A DNA stretch of 64,000 nt from Manihot esculenta (GCF_001659605.2 NC_035161.2:5102265-5166264); one strand, 5' to 3'; positions 1-13,015 are shown, counted from the stretch's first letter. Numbers and translations are program-made. The notes: generated by a model from the letters alone, not told the origin.

Positions 1-10
1 ACTGTGATAC

Positions 11-480
11 TGTTATGTATCAGATCTGAGCAGTCCTTAGAAACAAAGAAATAGAGAGAGAAAGAGATAGAAAGAGGCTTGGTTGCCAAAAGAATAGAAA
101 GGGGAGACGATTCAGAGAGAAAAAGATGGAAGAAGAGAGAGAAATATCTTTAGTAATTAATGATCTTGTGTAGGTTCTTCTTTACAGGTGAGTTCCTATT
201 TATGCTTCTTTGGATCCTGCAACTGCTTTCTGAAGTTATAACTGACTGAAGCAAGTGACTACAACTGACTAATATAGAATACTGGTGGACAATTTCCTCT
301 AGCTCACCAACTTGAAAGTCACATATGCATTCAATTTCTCACTAGCTACTCTACTCTTACTCCTTAGTCATATCATTTCTTACCCCTTGAAATCATTCTT
401 GTCAAGAATGAATAAACTTGCCAGTATCTAGAGAGCACACTTTCTTTTTCTGCCGCCATCTAATATCAAACTAATTCTCT
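11..480 (-). mobile_element. possible LTR-retrotransposon remnant
   Basis: The block starts with TGTTATGTATCAGATCTGAG at 11 and is rich in GAGA repeats to about 150. Read on the minus strand, it looks like the end of an internal region running into an LTR. Around 385-410 the minus strand reads a short LDKNDFKG-like peptide, as at the C-terminus of some retroelement polyproteins. No second LTR, target duplication or longer coding match can be seen, so this could also be ordinary intron sequence of the agmatine deiminase gene. 480-727 shows nothing recognisable. Confidence 0.25.
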
Positions 481-724
481 TTGAGCATCATCTGACTACA
501 TGATTTCAGCTCATATATATATATGATAAATCAAGTTTGAAAACATCCAGTATCCTCTTTCATTTTGGATTTATCATTGAGCCATTTGGAGTAATCATAG
601 TCAACAACAAAAGAATTCACCACTTGCAAAATAATTCCCAACTTAAATGTTTTACATTATCATATGTAGCAACATTACCCTGTAACAATATCACCATTTT
701 CCAATATTAATATTCTGGTCTTGA

Positions 725-1361
<637 letters not shown>

Positions 1362-2785
1362 GTAGTATTGTCTAGAGCTGTGAAATGCATACTGATGGCT
1401 TGAAATATGTACACCAGCTGCTCCATTTGGGCTTAATGGCAGAGATATTAATAATCATGAGAAATCAACTTTGTATTTTATCAATTTTATTGTTTTCTTG
1501 GACCAATCTTACTGTAACCTTAAGGGAAAATAAAAAATAAAAAATAAAAACTCGAGACTTTGTCCAGGGTTATTATTATGTGTCTTATGTTATTAAAAAT
1601 TATTTTTTATATTAATATTTATACTGTTTCATTACAATTTTTTTATATACAATTAGTTTCACCTGTAGTTCGACTTGAAATCTCACAATCATAGATGACT
1701 TTAGTATCTTGTTTGCTTGTCGAGTGTTTCCTCGGCCCTTGCTCGAAAGTCGACATATTTGTTATACTCCATTGTTGTTGTTGAGATCATGGTTATTAGA
1801 TGCAGATTTGGTCATGCAGAGATTGAGAAGATTCTGACTCAGTGAAAATGGGTATTGTAGAGAATAAGAAGTTTCCATTCATGCATGGATGTTTTACGAG
1901 TGGCCAAGTAGGGGAGAGAATTCATTAGTTGAAACCGATTAATCCAACAGAATAGGATAGTTTTATTTTGGTTTTTTAAATCAGTTACTCAATTGTAAAC
2001 TGCTTTTCGAATTGGTATTACATATTTAGACCGAGCTCGAAATATCTTATTAAAAGAGAAACAATGTGGCATTCCATCTCTTAAAAGAATTTTAGTTGTT
2101 ATTTTGATTCGGCTTTTAACCGAAAAAATCAATTAAAAACCGAATCAACCCAAAACTTTGGTCATCTCTTTCTTCTTTCTAAAGAGCCGAATCCAAGCCC
2201 AGGATTAATAAACCTCTTCTTTCCTTCCACAGAGTCTCTCTTGTGACCTACGAACCCATTCCAAAGTGTGCTGCCCATCTCTACCTCCAAGTACTCTCAT
2301 TTCCAATATTTTAATTGTTCTAAATATGTACAAATTTAATTGGTAAAAATAAATAAATGTGCTTTTAAATTAATCAAATTAAATTAAACATTTGGCCCTA
2401 CTATAAATGTAATATAATAACTTTTTTAAAAATCATTAAAAAATTTAAGTTAAATTAAGATATTTGTATTCTCCTATCATACTTTTAATGACTAATTTGA
2501 ATTAGCTATTGAAAATAATATATTATAATTATATTATACTATATAAAATTAACAAAAAGTTATATATAATAAAATAAAATCACGACCATGTATAATAAGA
2601 ATAAGGCTTTATTTGATTGGTGTGACTTAGAGAATTTAAAATCGGTAGTGTGAAAATTATTTCTGTTTAGTTGGTATTTCTTTTTAATTTTTTGAAAATT
2701 ATTTTTATTTAGTTGGTATTTTTTTTTAATTTTTTAAAAAGTCAATGGTTTTTCTTTTTTCAATAGAGGGAACTAGTTCATTTTA
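1362..2785. other. AT-rich spacer, no gene seen
   Basis: This holds the 3' flank of the agmatine deiminase gene (A-rich stretch near 1525-1550) and then AT-rich intergenic DNA. 2161-2300 is less AT-rich and pyrimidine-rich but has no convincing ORF or splice pattern. Confidence 0.6.
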
Positions 2786-3202
2786 AGAGTGAGTAATATT
2801 TGGTTCAAATCAAAAAAATTGACTGAATTAAATTAATTTAAAAATTCGGTTTAGTTTTTTATTTATTTCGGATCGATTTGGTTTTTAATTTCAAAAATTT
2901 CGATTATTTGATTCAGTTCAATTTTGATAAAAAAAATTAATAAAATTGAATGAAACTGATTTGTGATAATAGTATATTATTTTCAATAGTATAGATAAAA
3001 TATTCTAATTAAATTTTAAAATATTAAAAATAATAGGTAAAAAATAAAAAAATTATTAAAAATTCAAACTGATCAAACCGAATTAGATCAGTTCAGTTGG
3101 ATTTGATTTTTGATCAAAATCGATTTAATTCAGTTTATATAAATATCAAAATTTTAATTTTCAGTTTATTCGGTTCGATCGAATCGACCAAATGCTCATC
3201 CC
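2786..3202. mobile_element. MITE-like inverted-repeat element, copy 1
   Basis: This AT-rich element of about 0.4 kb has ends that are inverted copies of each other. The left end reads GAGTGAGTAATATTTGGTTC. The right end has the complementary form, with ACCAAATGCTCATCCC. Internally it is largely self-complementary, with repeated TTCGGTTTGATT-type runs. Two related copies sit at 13016-13487 and 13878-14337. It has no coding capacity. The ends are degraded, so no target duplication could be called. Confidence 0.6.
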
Positions 3203-5516
3203 AACTTTCTTACTAAATTATTTTCTAAAAAATGATTTTTCAAGAAATAACACCAACCAAATAAGGTCTCATTAAAGTAGTATATATTAAAATGACAAAG
3301 AGGAGAAATAATGAGGTTGTCAAAATACATAATAATATTATAAATGACTAAATTTTATTGATTATTGAAATTAATTTATCTTGAACTTTTATTATTTAAG
3401 TTAACAGTAGTCCATTCAAATTTAAATTTTTAATATTATTTGTAAGCAAATTATTTTAATTAAACTTTTGATAAAACATAATTAATAAATTTATCTTTTT
3501 TATTTTTAAAATTAAATATTTTAATATGTAATATTTAATTTCATTCAAATTGAATGTTATTCTGTCAAATTACTGATAAAAAAAACGTAAAATTTTAGAT
3601 TAACTTTAGAGATTTTTTGGAATTAAAAAAAAATTTGATTTTTTAAATTTAACATAAAATTATTTATTTATTTAGATTTTGATCCCATGTGACGGTCAAA
3701 CCGCACAGTTAACATACTTTACAAGTTTATCAAAGTCTGATACTTTTATTTTTTTTTTTTAAAATAAAATTGTTGATTGTATTAATAAAATTTTATCTAA
3801 TAAAGTGGGATATCATTTCAAATAGAAAAACGATTATACCTAATAAATTATTTAGCTAAAATATGAGCAGTTAAAGTAGTATTACGATAAATTCATCTAA
3901 TAGAAATATCAGTTCTAGAGTCTAACCAATATTTATAATCATTCAAAATCAAATCCCTACATAAAATAATTTGGTAAAAATACACCTCAAGTGCTGTCTA
4001 AACCTCTGCATAAGATAATTTGACAAAAATACTCCTCATTCTTTTTCATCTTTTGAGTATAAATCATTAAAGTCTCCCGAATAAAGTCATGGAAGAGAGC
4101 TTATATGAGATAAAACTCGAATATGGTTTCAAAACTGACGTCGTCGTTGCGATTCTGAAAATCCATAATAATTAGTAAATTTTCATTGAATATTATTTTT
4201 CGAAACAATCGAATCAATAAAATTTGAAGAAAAGCCAACCACAAAAACAGACATATTAACGAAATGTCTCCTCCCAATCCTTTTCTATTGAGAAGCAACC
4301 ATCAAAATATAAAAAATTATAAAAAAATTTCATACGAAAACTAAAAACTTTTGTTTCTATCAAAAATAAAATGTCCGGACTTGTAATTAATAAATTTAAT
4401 AGTGTTATTTATAATATATTTTTTATTATAATAAATATTTTAATATTATTTTTAACATATTAATTAGTAATACCGTAATTAAAAATAATATTTAGTTATA
4501 AATTTATTGATATGTAATTGTTATATTTAATATGTTTTATTATTTTTAATATATAGAGGTATTATAAAAATTTAATTATAAATTTATTGATATGTAATTG
4601 TGATATTTAATATATTTTATTATTTTCAATATATAAAGGTATTATAAAAATAAAAAAACTATAAATTAAAAATATTTAAAATTATAAAATGAAATTATTC
4701 TATGATCAAACGTACAGCAGATCACTGATATTATTTAATTATAGTAATATTATATTAATATATTAAAAATAATAATATTTAAAAATAGATCTGTACAATA
4801 TTATAGGGTTATCTTACAAAATATATTACTCTATGATTATGTATTTTTTTTCTAATAATAAATATTAATAGTATTAATAATAAATTTATTGATATATAAT
4901 TATTATATTTAATGTATTTTATTACTGTTATTATTTAATTATTTATAATTTATTAAAAAATTAATTAATTAATTAACACAAATATTTAATATTAAAAATT
5001 TTAATTTAATTTTTATTGTGCTGCTTTCCTCAACTGTACACATCTAATGATAATATAATATTAATTTTATAGCACTGTAATTAAACAAATGAGATAACTT
5101 TATTAAAATAATACAATATTTGTTGGTGATTAAATTTTTCATGAAAAGCTTATTAAATTCTTCATGGTCATGGCAGTAACAATTGTATTCTTCATTTTCC
5201 CAGTATGAGATGACAAATTTCCTAGGGAAAATTTTAATGGGAAATTTTAAATTGCAGTGCAAAAGTTTTTGTTGCGAGCCCACCCATCAAAATTAAACTC
5301 ATTGATTCTTGCTAACATAGAAGAGAACTCCGCAAACAAAAGGGATGAAAGCCATTATAATATAAATGGAGACACAGAGATACACTTCTGAAAACTATGG
5401 CCATGGAGATTACTATATGATGCCATCGTTTTAGCTCAACTCAGGATTGGATATGTAACATCGATTTGATTAAATAAAAAATATATAAAAAATATTATTA
5501 ATATATACCAGATACT
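3203..5516. other. AT-rich spacer with a tandem duplication
   Basis: Very AT-rich sequence. 4491-4651 is two copies of an 80-bp unit (starting TTTAGTTATAAATTTATTG and TTTAATTATAAATTTATTG), and a partial third related copy lies near 4873-4930. Short minus-strand ORFs here (4101-4298, 5044-5283) have AT-driven composition and no recognisable domain. No gene is supported. Confidence 0.6.
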
Positions 5517-5969
5517 AAGAGAAGCAAGCTTGACGATAAAAGTGTGAAATATTTGATCCAATTGCCAAAAGGATTATAGGAAGTCACGATATAATTTTTT
5601 AAGAAGGTCGTGAGTGGGATTGGAGCACTAATTTTGAAGGAGAACAACCAATGGAATGAGAATGGGAGGATGATATTGAAAGGAATACAATTAAAGAAGA
5701 TAACACAGCTGAAGAAGAAGGAGTCATAGAGGAAGCTGAAATCAATTCACCAGCTGTTGCAGCAAAGTTACCAGCAAGGGAGGGCAGAAATCTATATTCA
5801 CCTATATGAATGGCAGATTATACTTCTGGTGAAGGCTTTTCTAAAGATAATGAAGCAAACATGACATTTTTTATGATATAAGATCCTGCAAACTTTGAGG
5901 AAACTGTCAAAAGTTTGAAATAGAGACAAGCCATGTTTGCTTCATCATCTTCAGATAAGCCTTCACCAG

Positions 5970-8121
5970 TGTAACAGCCCGAAAACCGAACTGCTATCGG
6001 CACTAGGATCCAGATCGACTTAAGGTCGCCGGGACCCGTAGTAAGCCTGCTATCCTGTCTGTGTACCTGTGAAATCCCATACATGATCATAGTTTTTCTA
6101 TCAAAACATAAAACTGTTTTTTCCTCCAGGGCTTAACCTGTGCATGCACTGTATCTCTGCTATTATATCCCCACTCTAGGCGGATATTCCTCATATTGTT
6201 AAGCCTGGTATTCTTATAAACATACAACTCATAAACATACACTGCCAAAAAAATACTGATCATGTGTACACACAAAGGGATTACAACTCTTATAAGTCAA
6301 GCACAAGTCTATACACTGTACACTGTCTCTTTACAATGACATGTCCACACTAGCTATTACATAACTCTTCCATACTCTGCTGAACTCCCTCTGGACTCTG
6401 CACCTGCAAGACTGGGGATAGGGGAGAGGGATGAGCTATACAAGCCCAATGAGTAGAACTAGAAAACATGGTTTCAAAACATGATCTCATGGAATGCACT
6501 ACAGCACATCATCTCAGGGATAGACATGACCACCAAAATTCCCACTGGGAGGATGCCTGGCCTAGCCAGGTCTTACAACCTCAATGTGCCTGGCCCGGCC
6601 AGGTCTTACAAACTCTGCTCGCCTGGCCCAGCCAGGTCTTACGATAATCTGCTGCCTGGCCTAGCCAGGTCTTACCTACAGAAGGCTGCCTGGCCCGGCC
6701 AAGTCTTACACAGAGCTAGGGCTATTGGAGTCGCCTTGGTCTATCCACAGCCTCATACGCATCGTATTATGCAATGCATCATATTCGTGAAACTAATGCA
6801 ATCATCCTACTAGACTCATTATGATGCATGAAATATGCTCAAATCAATGTAGTTCTGAAAAGAGAAGTTCCACTCACCTCTGGCTGACTCTGGACTACCT
6901 CTACAGGTTCTGATGCAGTACTCACTGCTGATTTCCCTGATTCCTCTGGTTCGTTCCTACACAGGTGGACTCAAATGAGGGACCAAACGAACTCAAGAAC
7001 ATCTCTAAGAAACTCCCCAAAAGCTCTCTAAAAGATCCTAAAACAATCACATAAAACATGCAAAAGAAAGCTGGACAGGGCACTTTCGGCGGCATGTTCG
7101 GCGGCCGAAACCCCTCTCCAGAGACGAAACTCATGCATATTCGACGGCACCTTCGGCAGCCGAAAGTCTCGTCCAGAGACGAACCTCAACCTTCGGCGGC
7201 ACTTTCGGCGGCCGAACCTTGCCTCCAGAGACGAAAGTCCAAATGTTCGGGGGCAAGCTTTGGCAGCCGAAACTGCCTCCACAAGGGGTTCGGCGGCCGA
7301 ACCTTCCTTCGGCGGCCGAACCTGGCTTTGCCCAGTGGACAGAACCCTGCTCTGTTTCATGGAAAACGCACCCAAAACTTACCCAACCTGCATATCAACT
7401 ACTCCCAACTAGCACATATTATAAAACATGCATAAAGAGGTCCAAAACTCTCCTAAAACCTCAACCAAACACATCAAACAACACTTAACATGCTTGTACA
7501 TAAAAATCTCCCAAAAACCTCACCTAAACCTATTCATGCATACTACCCATCAAACTTCCATAAAACCTTCAAAAATCACCAAAGCAATTCAGGATCCACC
7601 CTTACCTCCTGAAGAACTTGAGGATGAGTGATCCTAACGTGGAGATAGGGAGAAAACCTCTTCCAAAGCTCCAAGCTTCAAAACTTACTATGTTTGCTCA
7701 AAACCTTCAAAACACACCAAAACACATAAAACCTTTGAAAGATTTGGTGAAAAACATGAAAAACATGAAAGTCAACGTGGGAGAGGCTGAAACTCACCTC
7801 TGGCTGCAAGTGGAGGAGAAATATCCTCCTTCCACCGACCCTTGGCCCTTTTATAGGTGGCTGGCCAGACCAGCTTCAGCAGCCGAACGTGACTCCGAAA
7901 CCATGCAATGTTCGGCGGCCGAAAGTGACCTTCGGCGGCCGAACCTCTGCATTTCTCCCTTGTTGCTTTTCTTGCAAAACTCCTTCCTTTAACACGTTAA
8001 AACACTTAAAACTCTTAAAACTCTGAAAAACACATATGCCTTACCCTTCTCGAGGGTTCCGACACCCGAAATTCCATCGAACTACAGGAATTCCGATGCC
8101 GGACTCAAGCCGGGTATTACA
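5970..8121 (-). mobile_element. family-T solo LTR (copy A)
   Basis: A 2152-bp LTR in minus orientation: on the plus strand it starts TGTAACAGCCC and ends CGGGTATTACA. It is flanked by the 5-bp direct repeat ACCAG (5965-5969 and 8122-8126). No internal region follows, so this is a solo LTR left by recombination between two LTRs. Inside are a tandem-repeat block (6556-6710), a TTCGGCGGCCGAA-type cluster at 7084-7325, a TATA box reading CTATAAAAG on the minus strand (7848-7856) and a second cluster at 7875-7950, which lies upstream of the TATA box in the LTR's own direction. Confidence 0.9.
6556..6710. repeat. five-copy 33-bp tandem repeat in LTR A
   Basis: Units begin at 6556, 6589, 6622, 6655 and 6689 (period 33-34). 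Each holds an interrupted palindrome of the type CCTGGCCTAGCCAGG followed by TCTTAC. The spacer between palindromes varies. It occupies the same place in the LTR as differently sequenced repeats in the other family-T copies. Confidence 0.85.
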
Positions 8122-9104
8122 ACCAGAAGTATAATATGCCATTCATATAGGTAGATATCGATTTCTGCCCTCCCTTGTAACTCTGCTACGACAGCTGGTG
8201 AATTGATTTTAGTTTCCTCTATAACTCCTTGTTCTTCATTTGTGTTGTCTTCATTTGTGTTGTCTTCTTTAATTATATTCCTTTCAATATTATCCTCCCA
8301 TTCTAATTCCATTGGTTGTTCTCCTTCAAAATTAGTACTCCAATCCATTGAAAAAAATCAAACTTGGAGTCTAGTAGAACTGTCTGCTAATGCAAAGAAG
8401 ATAGGAGTGAAGTGGATTTACAAAACTAAGTTAAATGAGCTTGGAGAAGTTGACAAACACAAAGCAAGATTGGTGGTGAAAGGCTACTGTAACGACCCGG
8501 AAATCGGACCGCTACCGGCGCTAGGATCCAGATCGACTTAAGGTCGGCGGAACCCGTAGCAAGCCTACTATATATCTTGTCATACCTGATAAAATCTCAT
8601 ACATGATCAACATTCATAAAAACTTTAAACTTTTTATATACCAAGCTTGACCTGTGCATGCACCATAACTGTAAACATAAAACCCCACACCAGAGCCCTC
8701 ATCAAATGCTCTAGCGGGGTAACATATCATATGTCAAGTCTGGTTCAACATAACTCATCATTAAAACATTTTATAAGATCATGTACAAAAAGGGATTTAC
8801 CAAACATTAGGGCCAAGCACAATACTAATCCTCATTACAACACTGTACAATACCTTACATTACATTGCATCATTTTACATATCATGTCCACTACTAATCT
8901 ATTACATAAACATAGCTTTTACCCTTGACGACTTCCTGGTCTATCCTGAACCTACAAACCTGGGGGTTAGGGGAAAGGGGTGAGCTACTAAAGCCCAGTG
9001 AGCAGAACCGTAAAACAGTTAATTAAACACATGCTTTCATGAAATACATCACATCACAAACAATTCACATCACGGATGGACTTGTCACCAGTAACCCTCT
9101 GCAT

Positions 9105-9290
9105 ATCGTAACATGTCCAACTGTGCCAGGGGCGATACAGCCACGCCTGATCTTCTCTTACATATACATATCATAACATGTCCAACTGTGCCAGGAGCGA
9201 TATGGCCACGCCTGGTCTTCTCTTACATATACATAACATGTCCAACTGTGCCAGGGGCGATACGGCCACGCCTGGTCTTTCCATCTCATA
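9105..9290. repeat. three-copy tandem repeat in LTR B
   Basis: Three units carry ACATGTCCAACTGTGCCAGG, then GGCGATA, GCCACGCCTG and TCTTCTCTTAC. Spacing is about 57-68 bp. The unit resembles, but is not the same as, those of LTRs in the complete element (29295-29415) and of copy A. Confidence 0.8.
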
Positions 9291-10207
9291 TCATATCATA
9301 TCACATCGAGGGCTAATGGATCATCCAATATCCATCCACATCAACAACATATTATGCAATGCATCATATTCGTGAATTCTAATGTAAAACAGCCTAGTAC
9401 ATATCATGGCATTCATGATGCATGAACATGCTTAAAAGTTTATTTGCTTTAAAATAAAAGAGTTGTGTTCTACTCACCTCTGGCTGACGCTTTACTGACT
9501 CTGTAGCAGCTAGCTCACTGCTGACCTCCTCGGTCTCTCAGGTCCGATCCTACACAGGTGGACTCAAATGAGAGACCAAACATACTCTAACATAACTCTA
9601 AGCATCTCCCCAAAAACCCCCCTAAAACATCATAAAACATGCATGCAAAACATGCAAAGGAAGGCTGGGCAGGGGACTTTCGGCGGCAGGTTCGACGGCC
9701 GAAGGTCCCTCCAGAGCCGAAAGTCAGGCACTTTCGGGGGCAGGGTTCGGCGGCCGAAAGTCTTTCCAGAGCCGAAAGTCACAACCTTCAGGGGCAGGTT
9801 CGGCGGCCGAAACTCCCCTCCAGAGCCGAAAGTCCAAACCTTTGGGGGCGAGTTTAGGCGGCCTAAAGCTGCCTCCAGGCAGGTTTGGCGGCCGAAACTG
9901 GCTTTGGCGGCCGAACCTGGGCTCTTCCAAAGGGCAGAACCCGAGCCTCACATGCACATCTAGCCACCCCAAAGCCTCTCAACCTACACCAACTCACACA
10001 AGAGCATGCATAAACATATTTTCAAGCATTTATCGGCTTAAAACTAGCCTATACCCCAACAAACATCACATTTAGCATACATTTAACATAAAGGGTACAT
10101 AAACCCTAACATTTTAGATCTACTCTAAACATGCATTAAAACCCTTAACCCCTTCTTAAAACTTACTTAAAACATGAAAGAAGAGGAGGATCTACACTTA
10201 CCTCTTG

Positions 10208-10470
10208 AAGATAAAAAAAAAAATAAAGACACATCAAATCCAACCATAGTTATTCTTGGCGATTAAGACACACCGAGAGCTCCAACTTGTATATAAGTTC
10301 CACATTATCAGAAGTACACTACAAACAAACGAAAAAACAAAAGCACAGATTTTTTTATACCTTAACCAATAAAAGTCAACTAAAAAAAGGAGTATTTATC
10401 CCATTCACCCAAAGTGAAAAAGGAAAATCCATATCTTCAAGTGAAAAGAGGAGTTGACGGCAGGAGATGG
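10208..10470. mobile_element. small insertion within LTR B
   Basis: Related LTRs run directly from CTCTTGAAGATCGAG into the following sequence. Here that point is followed by an A-rich run and about 250 bp absent from the other nine LTRs. The edges carry the inverted pair CTTGAAGATA and TATCTTCAAG. No ORF is seen. It may be a small non-autonomous DNA element or a filler insertion. The exact ends are uncertain. Confidence 0.45.
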
Positions 10471-11013
10471 TGATGATGATCCCAAACTTGGAGATGTGGA
10501 GAAAACGAACTCCGAAGGTCTCCAATCTTCTAAAACCTTGATCTTAGCTTAAAATCTTCAAAACATGGTAAAACTCATAAAAACTCTGAGAGATTTGAAG
10601 GAAAATATAAAATCAACCATGGAGGGTCAAGAACTCACCTTTGCCCGAAAATGGAGAGAGAAAACTCGCTCATCTTCGGACATGGGGCCTTTTATAGGTG
10701 GTTGGCCAGACCACCTTCAAAGGCCAAAGGTGCTTCCACAACTCTACTATATTCGGCGGCCGAACTTGAGGTTCGGCGGCAGTAAAAGGGAGCCACCTTC
10801 GGCGGCCGAACCTGGCATTTCCCTTCAAAACTTTCTTTTCTTTCAAAACTCAATTTTTTTTCTTGGTTAAACCATAAAAACAAGTAAAAACATTTTAGAA
10901 AACCTTTATTTTACCCTTCTAGGAGGCTTCCGACATCCGAGGAATTCCGAATTCCAATGAAGATTCCGCCGGAAGGTAGGAATTCCGATGCTGGGGTCTA
11001 GCCGGGTATTACA

Positions 11014-12215
11014 GCTACACTCAGCAATATGGGATTGATTATATATAGATTTTTGCACCTGTGGCCAGAATGGATACTGTGAGAATGATCATAGCTTTTG
11101 TGGCTCAAAAAGGATGGAAACTCTATCAGTTAGATGTCAAATAAGCTTTTCTATATGAAGATTTGAAGGAAGACGTATTTGTAGAACAACTGAAAGGATA
11201 CGAGAAGAAAGGAAGTGAACAGAAGGTTTATAAGCTACAAAAGGCCCTTTACGGACTGAAACAGGCACTCAGGACATGGTTTAGTCTGATAGAGTCTTAC
11301 TTCATCAAGTAAGGATTCAAAAGTAGTTCCAGTGAGCAGACACTCTTTGTCAAGAGAATGGGAGGTAAAATTCTCATTGTGAGCATTTATGTTGATGACC
11401 TTTTATTTACTGGTGATGATAAAGATTTGTTGAATGACTTTAAATGTTTTATGAAAAGAGAGTTTAATATCACAGACTTATGTCAAATGAGATTTTTTCT
11501 TGGTATTGAAGTGATACAAAGATTAGATGGGGTGTTCATATGCCAAAGGAAGTATGCTATTGAAATTTTGAGTCGTTTTGGAGTACAGAACTACAATCCA
11601 ATTTGCAATCCTATTATTCCTAGATAAAAAATTGAAAAAAATGAAGACAACATAAAAGTGGATGCAATCCAGTACATGCAGATAGTAGGAAGCTTAATAT
11701 ATCTCACAGCTACTCATCCTGACCTCATGTTTGTTGCAAGTCTGATTAGTCATTTTATGGTGAGTCCTACACAACAACACTTTGTAGCAGCAAAAGGGGT
11801 CTTAAGGTATTTAAAGGGGACTATGAACTATAGTGTTCTTTACAAAAGAAGTAGTGATAGTGATTTAATTGAGTTTACTGATAGTGACTATGCTGGCGAT
11901 ATGGAAGATAGCAAGAGTACTTCAGGCTACGTGTTTATCTCGAAAGCAATTTATAGTCACCTTATCAATCACACAGGCAGAGTTTGTGGCAGCAGCAGCA
12001 TGTGCTTGTCAAGCCATCTAGATGAAGAGGATACTAAAAGAAATTGGTCATACTCAAGTAGAAAATACAAGGTTAATGTGTGATAATGCTTTCACTATAA
12101 GGTTGTCCAAAAATCCAGTTTTACATGGAAGTTCCAAGCACATAAGGGTCAGGTTTCATTTTCTCATAGATCTTACAAGAGAAGAAATTGTTAATTTGCT
12201 ATTTTATGGCACTTG
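11014..12215 (+). pseudogene. Copia reverse transcriptase / RNase H remnant
   Basis: Reading resumes after LTR B with a VARMDTVRMIIAF-like stretch, then YGLKQA, and the RT catalytic motif as YVDDLLF near 11390. RT continues with FLGIEV and then a RNase H part with TDSDYAGD near 11880 and a terminal KHIRVRFHFL block near 12140. Stops break it (for example TAA in the 11130-11140 and 11310 areas and near 11625) and frames shift near 11960-12030. In an intact element this makes cDNA from the transcript in virus-like particles. Here it cannot work. Confidence 0.82.
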
Positions 12216-12346
12216 AATCAACTTACAGATCTGATGATAAAGCCTCTCAAGTTGGAAGCTTTTCGAAAATTGCGTGAAGAATTGAGTATGTGTACTGATT
12301 CTTATTTAAACTAATTCTTGCATAAAGAATAAGTTCAAAGGATGAA

Positions 12347-12587
12347 ATGTTGAAAGAAATTGACTGAGTCAAAGTCATTTGAATAAAAAACATGTTCTTT
12401 TGGTTGTTGGACTCTTTTTAGCTATAGTTGATTTACTGTTATATAAATCATGTTACGCAAATTGTGGTCTTTATTGTTAAGTGTAAAAGCTCTATATATT
12501 CAAAAGTAGCTTTAATAAAAGTGATCACTTTCAAATTCCAATTGTTTGTGTCTTTATTTTAGCGATTTGCAGTCTAAAATTTCACAG
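12347..12587 (+). repeat. possible 3' LTR of the Copia relic
   Basis: Just after the RNase H coding end the sequence starts TGTTGAAAGAAATTGACTG and runs about 240 bp to AAATTTCACA. A TG...CA-bounded segment downstream of RNase H is where a Copia 3' LTR should be. No partner 5' LTR was found, so the limits are tentative. Confidence 0.4.
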
Positions 12588-13015
12588 ATTTGTACGATAT
12601 CATTGGATTATTTTTTATATATTACTTTGTTAAACGCGCAACAGAAGTGAAATTGACTGGCAGTCAAACCCCAAATTAATAATTAAATTTCTTTATAATC
12701 TAAATTGTAATTTTTTTTCAGAGCACCAAATTAATAAAATCCCCTAACTTTAGAAATTGTTTAATAACCGGACTTCACCATCAACCTCTCAAATCTATAG
12801 GTCTAACCTCTTATAAATCGGTTGAGCCTTTCATAACATTTATGTTATCGTTAAAGGATATTATACAGTAAATTTCCATTATGTTTATAAATGTATGATT
12901 TTTTATTCATTAGCCAATACTAATTTTATTTTTAGAAAAATCATTAATTAATAAAAGTAAAGTATACATAGAATTTAGAGTATACATTTCTCTCTGATAA
13001 ATTACTGACTTGAAT

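Larger units (their letters stand above)
5608..8349. repeat. inverted duplication inside the Copia relic
   Basis: The left arm is about 5608-5860. The right arm is its reverse complement and is in two pieces, 5932-5969 and 8122-8349, because a solo LTR (5970-8121) landed in it. The loop is about 70 bp (5861-5931). The minus-strand peptide at 8348-8120 (MDWSTNFEGEQPMELEWED) matches the plus-strand reading at 5617 (WSTNFEGEQPME). The right arm ends exactly where Copia coding resumes in plus orientation at 8350. Arm identity is high but not perfect. Confidence 0.8.
8488..11013 (-). mobile_element. family-T solo LTR (copy B)
   Basis: A 2526-bp LTR in minus orientation (plus-strand ends TGTAACGACCC and CGGGTATTACA), flanked by GCTAC direct repeats (8483-8487 and 11014-11018). 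It splits the Copia RT coding region. It contains a three-copy tandem block (9105-9290), a GGCCGAA cluster (9675-9930), a TATA box (10689-10697, minus strand) and a second small cluster (10750-10815). It is longer than its relatives because of an extra segment of about 260 bp at 10208-10470. Confidence 0.9.
5517..12590 (+). mobile_element. decayed Ty1/Copia retrotransposon (interrupted)
   Basis: Plus-strand remnants of a Copia polyprotein are spread over this interval. At 5517-5965 is the region between integrase and RT (WSTNFEGEQPME, then a YTSGEGFS-like part). At 8350-8487 is the start of RT (EKNQTWSLVEL to HKARLVVKG). At 11014-12215 are the rest of RT and RNase H. Gag, protease and the integrase core are not found. 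The relic carries stops, frameshifts, an inverted duplication (5608-8349) and two family-T solo LTRs (5970-8121, 8488-11013). A possible 3' LTR lies at 12347-12587. The element is dead. Confidence 0.8.

Noticed and set aside
4101..5283. Minus-strand ORFs of 65 and 79 codons
   Set aside because: AT-driven composition, no domain, no promoter or splice context.
6556..6710. Regular palindromic repeats resembling a CRISPR array
   Set aside because: Plant LTR context; units are contiguous 33-bp minisatellite copies with degenerate spacers, and no cas-like genes.
7028..7488. Overlapping ORFs on both strands with SAAE, RRPK and FGGR repeats (similar sets at 9568-9972, 29768-30187, 37427-37844, 43559-43928, 54910-55308, 62247-62642)
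   Set aside because: They are the GC-rich TTCGGCGGCCGAA clusters read in all frames. They are open on both strands, differ between copies and have no conserved start or domain.
8082..8348. Minus-strand ORF of 88 codons
   Set aside because: It is the inverted copy of Copia sequence running into LTR A, not a gene.
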